DNA of 64,000 nt from Camarhynchus parvulus. Taxonomy: Eukaryota > Chordata > Aves > Passeriformes > Thraupidae. The DNA lies in NCBI RefSeq assembly GCF_901933205.1, contig NC_044601.1:30790352-30854351 (forward strand), given 5' to 3'. Positions 36,801 through 48,405 of this stretch are shown piece after piece. The notes under the pieces are model-generated. The model was not told the DNA's origin. It did no database searches and saw only the letters and a list, made by a program, of their open reading frames with translations. The translations under genes were made by a program, and so were the position numbers. Numbering within the stretch: the first letter of the stretch is position 1; every line of letters begins with the position of its first letter.

Positions 36801-37689
36801 TCAGATCAGATCTTTGCAGATCAGACCCTTGCAGATCAGACTGTCAAGACTGAGTTTATCTTTCAGCATTTCTGTAAGGACAGATGCATATGACGGAAAC
36901 CTGGATGTCAAACATGAGCATGTCAGACCTGCTGTCCTGTTCATTAATAGACATTGGATGCAGCAGGAAAAAAAATGTATCTTTGCAGGATTTCTTGTTA
37001 TGAATAACTTTACCCTCAGAAAAGTGCAGTTCAAATCCTTTCTGGCATTTAGGTCAGCTAGGGCTGTGTTATTAACTTGACACATGTCTCCTTTGCAGAT
37101 TGCATTTGTGAATTTGCTATGGAGGGAATAGTCCCTGTCACAGAAGGTGCAAAGGTACAGGCATCAGACAGCTCTGATGTTCTTCATTCCAGATGTGCAG
37201 CTCTGTAAGTGAGACACCAGAGGTGGAGTGAGAACCTCTCAGTTTGAAAGCATTTGAGTCCACATATTTTGACATTTGAAGTATTGCTCACTACATTTTC
37301 AATCTACTTCTCCACTTTTTGGTTCTTACTGCCTTCTCTGAGGTGTTGATGTAGGACCATTGGGTATCTATGTGCTATATTGTGAGCAACTCAAGGACTT
37401 GGAAAGGGTCATGGAGCTTTTAACAAATAAAGTTTCTGCGCTGCTGCTGCAGTATAGTGAAACTACGAGTACCAATGGCAATTGCCAGTGAACAGCAGAA
37501 GATTTTACCAGTGAGGAAGAAAGGAGCTTGGCATCTGTTCTTCAGCCCAACTACTATGGCAACAGTAAAGGAATCTGAATGCTATGCTATAAATAAGCAC
37601 TTTCCTTACTGAGTTCTAATCTCCCTGCCTGATTAGCTCTTACAGAATCTGACTGGGTCATATACTTCATTACTACTTAGTAATGAAGA
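33816..37689. other. Unique sequence, no gene recognised
   Basis: The largest frame (36417-36893, 158 codons) crosses a C-rich stretch and a GATCAGAC-type short tandem repeat (36804-36845). It has no domain and shows a composition expected of random sequence. No mobile element was recognised. Confidence 0.55.
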
Positions 37690-37942
37690 TGGATGGCAAA
37701 GGTGAGAGTAGGTTTAGATTAGATATTAGGAAGTATTTCTGTACTTTAATAGAGGCAAGACACCAAAACTGATTGCATAGAGAAGATATGCATCCCCCAT
37801 CCCTGGAAGTATTTAAGGCCAGACTTGATGGGATCCTGACCAAGCGGGTCTAGTGGAAGGTGTCCCTGTTTATGGCAGGGGAGTTGGATCTTAATGATTC
37901 TTGAGTTCCCTTCCAACCTGAAAGATTCTTTGATTCTATGTA
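37690..37942 (+). mobile_element. CR1 LINE 3' end, plus orientation
   Basis: GGTTTAGATTAGATATTAGG, CATCCCTGGAAGTATTTAAG, CTAGTGGAAGGTGTCCCTGT and TCCCTTCCAACCTGAAAGAT are the standard CR1 3' UTR milestones. The copy ends in GATTCTTTGATTCTATG at 37942. It is 5'-truncated and without coding sequence. Confidence 0.93.
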
Positions 37943-39132
37943 ACAGCATTCACATTAGTTATGGGATCTTTCAGAAAGGACATGTAGCATTAAGCTTCAT
38001 TTGAGAAAGCTTTAGAATGCATACATAAGCATTACAAACACTCATTATACTAACTGAAGAGCAATTAATGCTAAGTGATTGCTGACAGCCTTTCACCCAT
38101 TTATACAAATGCAGAGAAATAGTACTGAAGTAATTTGTGTCTAAAAAGTCAAAAGACTGAGGAGCAATTTCACTTTTATGATGTCTACCTTGCAGCAGAA
38201 TCAGCTAAAGCAAGATATAGAGCAACTTAACCAAATTCTGATGTGTTATGAAGTTTTAATTCATTATTCTTGAGTTACTTTGACTGAAGACCTCAGTCGC
38301 TTTGGAGCTTTCGTATACTTATTAGTATGCTGCTTTTTATTTATATGTCTGCCTGCAAAAACTTTTAACTAAAAATCACCAACATTACAAATGCATCCAG
38401 ACTCTTCAGATTTGCTAAAAGAATAACCAAAAAAAAAAGGAATTTGGTCATGAGCTCTTGTTTGCTTGCTGTTTTACATGTGACAAGAGCCCACATCCTC
38501 GGAATGAGAGGGAAGTAAGGTGATGAAACACTGGCCTATTGTTTTTTGAAGATCACATTTTACTCAGAAGTACTCTTTATTCAGTGCTATTTTTCTTGCT
38601 TTTCCAAAACAGCCTTCTCAAATGTATTAAAAAACATCATGTTACCTACCCAGGCTTCATTTGTTCCATGTTTTTCTAAGAAACCGCTTCTAAGGTCTTA
38701 TTGTTTATAAAGTTTTCCCCAGAACTTGCCCACCTCTATTCCAAGCCCTTTTGATCCCCAGCATCTGTCTGGGCTGTTCATAACTTTTCTTAGCACAATA
38801 GCTTTGATTCCTCTAATTGCATATACTTAACACTCATCCTTCACAGATTGTTTACCCTCTGCTTTTCTTGCTTTTGCTTCCTTACAAAGGTATTTTAACT
38901 GTTCAACATTTTTCAATAACTCACTACTTCTCTAATGAAGTCTTTATTTCTTGAGACATTTTTTGCCTGTTAAAACTGAAATGTCTCAAATAAAAAGCTT
39001 GTAGAAGCCTCACTGCCCAAATACTAGGATAACACATTTCACCACCATATCTTTCTGTGAGTCTCTTGAAGGTTTGCATCTTCAAAGCAAGAAATGAGAA
39101 ACCAAAAGTGTTTTTTTTTAAATGTATGAGAC
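37943..39132. other. AT-rich unique sequence, no gene recognised
   Basis: Nothing beyond short chance frames was seen. Confidence 0.55.
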
Positions 39133-39176
39133 CATATCATATCATATCATATCATATCATATCATATCATATCATA
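39133..39176. repeat. (CATAT)n pentanucleotide microsatellite, about nine units
   Basis: The run is uninterrupted CATAT from 39133. It is likely length-variable between individuals. No adjacent CR1 body was recognised, unlike the TAGAC repeat at 25610. Confidence 0.97.
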
Positions 39177-39582
39177 ATTTCAGTGCTACTGAAAAATGCT
39201 TATTACCAGTCCTTTGTCAACACTCCTCTTTTGACTTTGCTTTTTCCTTTCTTTATGGAAACTGTGAATTATTTCAGAAGTCCTGAAGCAAAATATTGAC
39301 ATACTGAAATATGTTCATATGCCTACAAAAACACTTTCAATTAAAACTGCATTTATAATTTCTTAGTACACTTATTTACAGCTCAGCTTCTTTATATAAA
39401 TGAAAAGTAGAGAACCACTGATCTAGAGAAACAATGAAAAGCTCAGACAAAAAGAACAACAGCTTTTTAAATTGTGCATTAAAGCCTGAAAACTTGATCC
39501 CTTCCTGCTCAGAATCCAAACTATTAAAGCCAATAAACTTATATTTCTTTATGCTAGGTAATGATTTTTAAGGCAGGTTTAA

Positions 39583-39925
39583 GAGGAGAAGGTTATCAGG
39601 GACCTACTGCTCTCTTCATCAACCACATGGGAGGGAAAGGATGGAGACAGACTCTTCTCAGAAATGCACAGAGAAAGGGTGAGAGCCATCAGGTACAAGA
39701 TGTAACACAGGACACTAATGTGAGAACTTAGGAATTTTTTTTTCCCAAAGAGGAAGACTGCCACTGTAACACAGTCTTAGGGATGTCATGGATACTCCAT
39801 TTTTGGAGCTATTTAAAAAAAGAGCTGGTCACTGTGTAGAGTGCTAGCTGGATTAGTATTGAGGATGGGGAGGCAGATTCAACCTCCACAGGTCCTTCCA
39901 ACCTGCATAGTTTTTTGAGTTGTGA
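39583..39925 (+). mobile_element. CR1 LINE 3' region, plus orientation, tail decayed
   Basis: GGATGGAGACAGACTCTTCT, TCAGAAATGCACAGAGAAAG, ACACAGGACACTAATGTGAG, GGATACTCCATTTTTGGAGC and AGGTCCTTCCAACCTGCATA follow CR1 3' UTR order. The final ATTCTATG-type tail is degraded to AGTTTTTTGAGTTGTGA. It is an old copy with no coding capacity. Confidence 0.85.
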
Positions 39926-40589
39926 CAGAGGTATTTAGCAATACTAAATGTCAGTATTTACCTGCCACACATTTGAGAGAATAACCACTGACAGGTGCTA
40001 TGGTGCTTTCAAGAGAGATACTTTCCATCAGCTAAAAAAAAGCAAATTTGGTAATCTGTTACATTTTCTGCCTGGTTTCACATGAAGTGCTCCATATAAT
40101 TCAACCAGAGACAGCTGGAGAGAACAGTGCAAAATGCAAGATAGAATCACAGGGAAATCAAAGCAGCAAAAAAGATGCTGTGTTGGCGCAGATATAAAAG
40201 TCGAGATAAAGGATATATAGAGAAATTGCAGTGCCTAAAATCTCTTTCAGTGAATAGCCTTCTGCTCAAGAAATGAAACAGGAGTTACCTACTTCAGTTT
40301 TTAAAAGATGGAAGTGTAGTTTACACAGTGCTAGATGAGTGTAAATCTGGCCCCTGAAAATACTAGCAGATTACTGGGCATCCTGGAAATGTACATCCAG
40401 CAGGAGCAAGCTTCCTCAGCCCTCTTTGACAATAAGCCAGAATTCAGTGTTTCACCTTCAGCCTCCCAGATTCACACTATGGCCAAGAGAAAACAGCCAG
40501 GACAAGGAGTTCCCTCCAGAACAGAAGCAAAGCCCTGTTGGAAACAAACACCATCTGCTGATTTCTTACAAATTCCTTATCCACTCAGT
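39926..40589. other. Non-CR1 sequence adjoining a CR1 breakpoint
   Basis: The 110-codon plus frame at 40335-40667 straddles the junction with the antisense CR1 and is not credible as a gene. Left of 40590 the CR1 match stops abruptly in the middle of the reverse-transcriptase domain. Confidence 0.5.
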
Positions 40590-41925
40590 GGCCCATCTAT
40601 CACATCCATGTCTCTTCAGTATAGAGACAAGGATACTTTGTGGGACAATGCCAAATGCTTTGAATAGATCAAGGTAGATGGCATCAGTCACTCTTTTGTG
40701 ATCCACTGCTTCTGTAACCCCATCATGGAAGGCCACCAAATTTCTCAGGCATCATTTGTCTTTAGTGAAGGCACTTTTTCTGTCATCAGTCACATTCTTA
40801 TTTTCTATATGTTTTAGCATAGTTTCTAGGAAGATCTGCTGCATAATCTTGCAAAACACAAAGCCAAGAATGACCAGCCTGTAGTTCCACAGGTCTTCCT
40901 TTATTCTCTTTTAAAAGATGGGTGTTATATTTCCCCCTTTTCATTCAGCAGGAACTACACCAAATTGCCACAACTTCTCAAATATGATAGTGGCTTAGCC
41001 ACATTCTCCCACAGTTCCCTTTGGATTCATGGATGCATCTCATTAGAACCAATAGACTTATGCACCTTTAGCTTCTGAGCATCTCACCCTTTTCCATGAT
41101 CCAGTTAACCTTTTGTTTCTTCTGGAAAGGTCCATGTTTTTTCCTAGTCTTCCTTTAATCACTGATGTACATATGAAAGCTTTTCTTATTTCCCTCAACG
41201 TCCTTGAACAGCTTTAATTTAACCAGGTCTTTAGCTTTCCTAACCTGATCCCTGGCTGCTCAGACAGTATCTCTGCACTCCTCCCAAGATACTGTCCTTT
41301 CTTCCACCCCCTGTGTGCTTCCTTTTTGTGTTTGAGTTTGTCCAGGAACTCCTCATTCATCTGCATAGGTCTCCTGCTGTTTCTGCCTTACTTCCTTCTT
41401 ACTGGGGTGCATCATTCCTGAGCTTGGAGAAGGTGATCCTCGAATATCAACCAGCTTTCTATGGCCTCTCATCCCTTCAGGGAGTTATCCCATGGTACTC
41501 AACTAAGCAAATCCCTGAGGAGGCCAAAGTGTGCTCCTCTGAAATCCAGAGTAGTGAAGTTGCTATGTGCCTTCCTCACTACCCTGAGGATCTGAAACTC
41601 CACATTTTATGGTCACTGCAGCCCAGGCTGCCCTTTGGCTTTACATCCCCTCCCCTACTCCTTGTTGGTGAGAACAAAATCCAGCACAGCACCTTTCTTT
41701 GTATCTCTTGGAGAAGAAAGGTATCATCAACGCATTCCAGGAACTTCCTGGACTGCTTATGCTCTTCTGTGTTGTCCCTCAAAAAGATATTGTCATGGCT
41801 GAAGCCCCCATGGGGACCAGGACCTGTGAAGAGAAAGCTGCTTCAATTTGTCCATAGTGTGACTTATCCAGGAAGTCTTCTGGGTTGGGTGGCCTGTAGC
41901 AGACCCCCAGTATAATGTCATCTAT
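40590..41925 (-). mobile_element. Antisense CR1 ORF2 fragment: endonuclease end, linker and start of reverse transcriptase
   Basis: On the minus strand, fragments of frame match CR1 ORF2 in order. The end of the endonuclease domain contains HKQSRKFLECVDDTFLLQ and GSLGCSDH (around 41780-41600). A linker with an ELLDKLKHKKE-type region follows, near 41350-41310. The reverse-transcriptase start has WNYR followed by a decayed SLT-type stretch near 40890. Motif A reads YLDLFKAFG near 40680-40640, keeping the first Asp of the catalytic motif. The frame is broken by many indels and stops. Unusually, the downstream half of RT, including the FADD box, and the 3' UTR are missing. The 200-codon plus frame 41313-41915 is merely its antisense. 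Confidence 0.9.
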
Positions 41926-44900
41926 CACATCCTGCAGGGAGCTGCAGTCAGAAACCAATGCACCAAGTCAGAGAAACTCTGCTGTTCCAACTTTCCTTAT
42001 GAGAAGTCTCCAAAGCAGAGTGGATTTTGTGTGTTTCTGTTCTTTGTAGATGTCAATGGACAGAACATTGTTGTCTTCAACTTGAAAATTAGAAACAAAA
42101 AGGATTGTCAAAAAAGTGGAATGGGATCAGGTTCTTATTTCACTTAAGGAACCACTGAGATAGACAATTCCTGGTATTTGTCAGCCAGAGCTCAAAAAGA
42201 GTTATTTGGTGACACTAGCCAGCCTACTCCTTACCTACTTTTTCTTTGGAGTTCATGTGTAGTAAGGCTGTATGTGTGAAAGACTTCAAGGTGCACCAAA
42301 ATGAAAGTATTCCCTGCAAGAGTTTTCTTCCTCTGGGATATGAACTCAAAACAGGCAGAAACTCTAGTGCCTGTGACATGTCTCTGATCCATCTTTACAA
42401 GGAGGTGTGAACTCCAGAAAATGCCACTCCTGCAGAAAGAAGAATAAAGCAGCTGAGGAATTATATGATGTCTAAGAAGAGATAAGCAGCAAAGGGAAAT
42501 GAGCAGAGATAATTTTTTAGTCAAATAATAAAATGTTGACAGGCTTCTAAGCACATATCTCTGGCTCAGGAGTCCCACAGCCACTGCTTTACAAAAATTC
42601 ATGTAATGATTATGCAGCAACATTAAGTCCTTGTTCTATTCTTTATTTTGTTGTACAGGACACTTGGCTTAGTGAACACTGGTTTCATCTGTTATGACAG
42701 TTTCTGTGTGATCCTGTAAGGCTTCTGGACATGATGATGTTTAGGATCAGGGCAACTACACTTAGTAATTTCAAAGAAGAAAAAGAAGTATATCAAATGG
42801 AAGTTAATTGACAGACACCTGTTTTGGCATGAGTATTCATCTGCAGAGACTGAGGCTTCAAGATATCCTGCTGATAGTCACATCTTATCTTTGTTCTTAC
42901 TTGGGGAATGGACACAAACAGTAATGTTCAATCACCAGGGGCTGTGAGAGAAGAAGACAGCATGTCTCAGCTGCCTGGAGAAATAGGAGTCAAGAAGCAG
43001 GGAGAAGCTTGCAGGAAGCTAAAGACTAACCCCAGTTTATTGATACAGCCTTGTTTGGTTCATGGTTGTGTGACAGAAAAATGAGATGATTTCTAGAGTC
43101 ATGAAAAAAGTCATGCAAAACCAGTCACTCTGTGGCTTTGTTTAGCAACAAAAGGGTCAGCCTAGGGAATATTAATCAAACAGCGGCAAAGAACAGTTAC
43201 ACAGGGGCTACAGTATGTAAGAAAAATAATTAACTTGAATGCACTTACCAAAACATTATTATAATTCTAGGACAGTTGAGTACAGTTTTTCAAAGTAACC
43301 AGTGACTGCACTGACTTTTGTTGTGGGAGACAGCCTGGGTTATTTAGAGCTAGTTTGCACAGAGTGCTGAGTCCACGCACTCCAAAGACTCACCCACACT
43401 CTTTTAAAATCTTTCTAAAAGTAAGCTTGAAAACAGAGAAACCTGAACTCATAGCCCACTTGAAAAAGTGGCTTAGACATCCTTCAAGTCTTGCTTTTCT
43501 ATAGCTTCCTACATCCCGACCACCATCTGTGCTTTCAAAACAGCTACTGTCTGTCCTCAAAAAACCCCCACCAGCTATGCCCTCATCGTTCCCCTGCCAC
43601 TTCTTTCCATGCCCATCTTCCACTGCACGGAAGCAATTACAGTTACTTCTGTTCATATCCCTTCTCCTTGGCCAATCATGTGCATCCCCACTACAAAGCA
43701 ACCTTCCTCCAGCAATGTTGAATACACTGGGCTGAAGCATAAAACAAATTTCTTACCAAGTGCCCCACTCTGAAAACAGAGAAGAGTCTTTGTGAAGAAG
43801 AGTAGTGGTTGGGTTATACCTACATGGTCCAAACAAGACAACACTGTGGGACATTCTCCCCCTGTAACCACTGCAGAAAACAATCAGTATTCTTCTCTGT
43901 TTAGCACGCAAACACCTTTCCTACAATGAAATTTCTCAAATGTTTAATGAAAAACTTTGCTTTCAAATCACTTTTTAAGCTTTAACCACAAAACTAAAAT
44001 CTAATATGTTCTCTGGATGTTCTTACACACATCCGTATTGCAAATGAATCCCAGCTTTCCTCTAAGAACGACGTTTATGTGGCTGCATTTGTTATAGTAA
44101 TGTATCAGGCAGAAATTAAGAATGTGAAGTTATAAAACTAATTGGAAATGGATACTTGAACAGGATGATGTCTAGTGTAACATTTTTACATTACTATTTT
44201 TCCATCTGTCCATTTTAACACTACATACGGCTACCAAAATCTGCAAGACCAACTACATTCTGCCCATATTTTTTCCTAATCCTTTCTCACTTTCATGTGC
44301 CTCAAACAATTTACCTGCTGTGTTTACTTGCTCATATAATGAATAAAGTTATTATCATTCAGGACAAATAACAAAAAATTGAACTAATTTCAGCCTCTAA
44401 ATTATTTAAAGACCAGATAAAACAGAGGAACATATTCTAGCTCAATTGCTTCCTACATTGTCAAATTAGGTTTCAAAAAAAAACTGAGAAAAAGGTCCTG
44501 TTTTTATGGACAGGGTATTGAAAACCAACATCAAGTTACATATTTTTATAAGAAGTGCTTTTTGCAGGATTTTTTCTCATTTTGATGGCAAACTAGTGCT
44601 AAAGTCATCATGCTTTATGGTTGAAAACCATCTTAGAACAGCCGTGCAGCTTGGGAAGGTCAGCTGGGCATATTAAGTATCAAGATGTAGGATTCAATAC
44701 AATTCTATCTGCAGCCTGGACAACCTAAAGTACAACATAAAGTGAGGCAAAAGTGTCTAGGAACACAAGATAACTCCAGTGATGTGCATTTTTCTCTATT
44801 GCTATCATGGGTTACATGCTGCTGAGTTTTGGGAAACTTTTCTTTGCCCGGCTAAAATCTGGTCAGAGCTCAAAGCAGCTGTACCTGCACAGGCAGCAGG

Positions 44901-47368
44901 CAGCACCACTCATTTTGGTGGATGCATTTACACCCATTTTTATACAGCTTCTTAGCTTATAAAGAGGAGCTGAGCAGCTACTAAAATGAGAAAAAAAGGA
45001 AAGGTGAAAGACCCAATTTTTGTCAGTGTGTCATCACTCCTGAACTCCAATTACTCACTTCAGAACAGCAGGCAGCTAAAAACTAAATCAGCTGTTATCA
45101 AACTGGGACATAATCAAAGTCAATACACTAAATATAGCAGCCATCCTGATGGCTTGTGTAGCTCCACAAACTCTTCCTACCACAGAAGCAGGGAAATGTG
45201 TGTGGTTTGTGTATGTTCCTCAGAAGCTTCTACACATGGGACTATTTTTAAAGGCCTTTAGACTAGTCAGAGTGTTTAACATTGCTGGATGTGCAAGAAC
45301 GAAGCATGGATTAGAACTGACAGTCAGACTTAGAGTTTTTAATCAGAATTAGTATTATAAAAATAGCCCAGAAATCCATAAGAGAAGGATTATGGCATTT
45401 CAAATAACCTGAGATACTCCCTATGATGTAGTAAGTGTCATTCATTCTCTTTTCACCTATACCAAAGCTGAGCTAGTTTGAGCATGCCAAGATTATTCAC
45501 ATTTTGCTGTGACACGTAATAACTCCTATCAGACGAAGTGTTCATAGTTTCAAATGTTAATTAATTAAGTTCCAGAACTCTCTGAGAAATAAGAAAAGTG
45601 TCAGTATACCAGTTATGTCAAAGACCAAAAGCTTTAAGGCAACTGATGTTTGGGATGAGAAGAGCATAGCCCAGGAGTTCCTCTTCTCTGTCCCTTATAC
45701 TGACAATTTGCTGCATTTCCCAAATTTGCCAGTGCATGGATGGGAAAGGCCTTTTTCCTGGGAGAGCTCCAAGCACTCCCTAAAGCTTCCCTTCACCAGA
45801 GCCAAACTCCTCTACCAGGCAACAGCAGAATGTGTTTAGCTGATTGAAAGTGTAGGTTCAGAAGTGAGCAGAGCTGCGTGAACATCCTCTCACAGGCACA
45901 AGTTGAGAGTTTGGCCTCACCAAGCAGCAGCAGAGGCAGAACAGAGGCCAATCATGCAGCTGTAGAAGGGTGATACCAACCAGTGAAGGCATTTTGCCAT
46001 GATTAGTGGGAGTGGAGTATGCACCAAATTCATTTTCACTTGGAGTCAGAGCAAAGCCTGGGTATCTTCCCAGCAAGCTTATTCCATGTGCATCATCAGT
46101 TGTGGCCTGAACAAAGACAGAGCAATAATTCCTGTAGTTCTGGGTATGTTGAATGAAGTGAGGAGGGTATGACACTGCAGTGATTGAATGGGATACTCTG
46201 AAGGTTTTTTTTTCCTTTCCTGCTGTAGGATGGATGCATTTGAGACACTTGGTTTCAAAGTGCATGTGGGTATGTGAATTAAATGGCAAGCATGCTTATT
46301 TTATCTGGTGACTATTTGTTCGGAAGAAAGAAGTAATTTAAAATAAAGTTTGAAATATTTAGCTGATTGGATTAAGTATCTCAGAGATCCAGTGATGCAG
46401 TCATGGACTGCTCTGAAATAATTCCTCCTGATCCTGGAGCTCAAATCCTCCCATGCATGGAAAGCAAGGCACTGCTGCAGCTCCTCTGCTTACTTTTTTG
46501 TCTTCATTTCACACAGGCTTCACTTCACTGTCTAAGCAGTGAAAGCTCTCAGGAGAAAGGCAGATCCAGACTGAGCAGGCTCGTTTGTCTCTGCTTCCTT
46601 CCTTTCCCCATAACTCTTCTGTGGGTGAAGGAAGCAAACAAAGGCCTCTACCTATACATATCTTGATCCCAACAGTAAGCTAATACACACCCTGGGACTG
46701 ACAACATCTGACCACAGTAAGGCATGAAATCTTCGCCCTTTTCTTGGTTGGAATATGGCATCATTCCAAGCAGCAGATAACCAGTGTCATGGATATAAAC
46801 ACATTGTCTGAATAGCCACTGACTCATGGAGTTTCAGTAACTTCTCCAAATGATGTTAGTATTAGTAACCTCTAGATCATCTTTTAACTTTTAACTTTTA
46901 AATTTTCTTCTTGCCCCAATAAAAAGAACCAGAATCTAGAGCCATCTCCAAGCCTTCAAAATAAAATTAATAACCTGATTTGTTGGTAGTGCATTCAGAT
47001 AATGAAGTCCAAATGGAAAACTCTGAACAGTGGTATTTGCATTCCTGGCTTCAGTTTTAACAACTTTGCCCTATATATAAAAAGATTAAGAGGCTTTAGG
47101 AATGGGATATGTGAGGCAGATACCTACATTAATTTCCAATATCTGCACAGGCAAACATTCATAAACATTTAATGTTATGGTGCACATTTGAGGCTGAAGT
47201 TATGCTCCCAGTTGTGGGCATTTTTCTGAACAAACCTCTCTGTACCTTGACACTTAAAACAGGCACAAATACTGACAAAAGAAGAAAACTTTTCTGCTTC
47301 TTCCTTGCATGGGCAAGCACAGGTAGTTTATTCCCTGACTTGAAGTGGGCTCCTAGGGTTAAATAGGA
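41926..47368. other. Unique sequence, no gene recognised
   Basis: Frames of up to 143 codons (45858-46289, minus) occur without domain content, splice context or compositional support. No repeat family was recognised. A CTTTTAA triplication lies near 46882-46900. Confidence 0.5.
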
Positions 47369-48405
47369 TGATTTGCATTGACCCTGTCTGGATGCCAGGT
47401 ACCCACAATATCTGCTCTATCACCTCCCTCTGTAACTGGATGGGGGAGAGAAAACATAACAAAAAGTTCATGAGTTGGGATAAGGACAAGGACAAGATCC
47501 CTTTTTGATTCCCATCATGGGCAAAACAGACTCAACTTGGGGATATTAACTGAATTTATAACTAAATAAAATCAGAGCATGATAATGACAAGTAAAACAA
47601 ATTTTAAAACCACCTTCCCTCCACCTTTTTCTCCTCCCCAGCTCTACCTTCTTCTCCAGTAGTGCAGGGAGACAGGGAATGGGGATTATGGTCAGTCAGT
47701 TCATCACACCCCGTTTCTCCCACTACACAGGGTGTGGAGTCATTCCCCTGCTCCAGCATGGGTCCCTCACACAGGAGACAGGGACTCCTCTCATTGATCC
47801 CTGTTCTCCAGGAACTTCTCCAGCATGAATCCTTCTCAAAAGTGACAGTTCTTCATGAACTGTTGTAGGTCTCTTTCCAAAAGGTACAGTTCTTCAAGGA
47901 CAGCTGGGTCCACTGTGGGTCCTCAAAAGTGTCACAAGTCCTACTAGAAACGTGCTCCATTGTGGGCCCTTCTCTCCATTGGTCCGCAAGTCCCTGCCAG
48001 CACCCTGCTCCAGCCCAGGCCCCCACTGGGTCACAGCCTCTTCAGGCATCCACCTGCTCCAGCCTCGGGCTCCTCCTGGGCTGTGGGTGGATCTCTGCCT
48101 CCTCATGCACCTCCATGGGCTGCAGGGGCACAGCTGCTTCACCATGGGCTGCACCAGGGGCTGCAGGGGAATCCCAGCTCTGACACCTGAGGCACCTCCT
48201 GTCCCTCTTTCTTCCTGCACTGGCCTTGCTATCTGCAGAGTTGTTCCTCTCACATACTTGCACTTCCCTGAGCATAATTACATTTGCACAATAACTTTTT
48301 TCCCTTCTAAAATATGTTATCACTGAGGCATTATCACCATCTCTGACTGTCTTAGCCTTGGCCATCAGTGAGTCCAGCCTGGAGCTGTCCTACACTGGAA
48401 AGACT
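47369..48405 (-). mobile_element. ERVL-like LTR, minus orientation, truncated at its 5' end
   Basis: The 3' end of the LTR lies at 47369, where the plus strand reads TGATTTGCATTGACCCTGTC. Then, on the minus strand, come a segment matching TCTCTCCCCCATCCAG and a CCCCAAGTTGAGTCTGTTTT block that normally follows the polyadenylation region. These features match a roughly 1-kb LTR type that is abundant in passerine genomes as I remember it. The middle (47700-48180) is GC-rich and made of imperfect repeats around a GGACCCACGCTGGAGCAG-like unit; here AGTTCTTCA...GAACTGT forms recur. Similarity fades near 48405, so the 5' terminus is lost or decayed, and I could not define a target duplication. Frames of 107-124 codons inside are incidental. 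Confidence 0.75.

Noticed and set aside
36417..36893. 158-codon plus-strand open frame
   Set aside because: There is no domain, the composition resembles random translation, and it includes DQ.. residues from a short tandem repeat.
37010..37050. GTTCAAATCC string resembling a tRNA B box
   Set aside because: No matching A box, acceptor stem or cloverleaf can be drawn around it.
41313..41915. 200-codon plus-strand open frame, the longest in the window
   Set aside because: It is antisense to a recognisable CR1 ORF2 fragment; the coding signal is on the minus strand and the plus frame is incidental.
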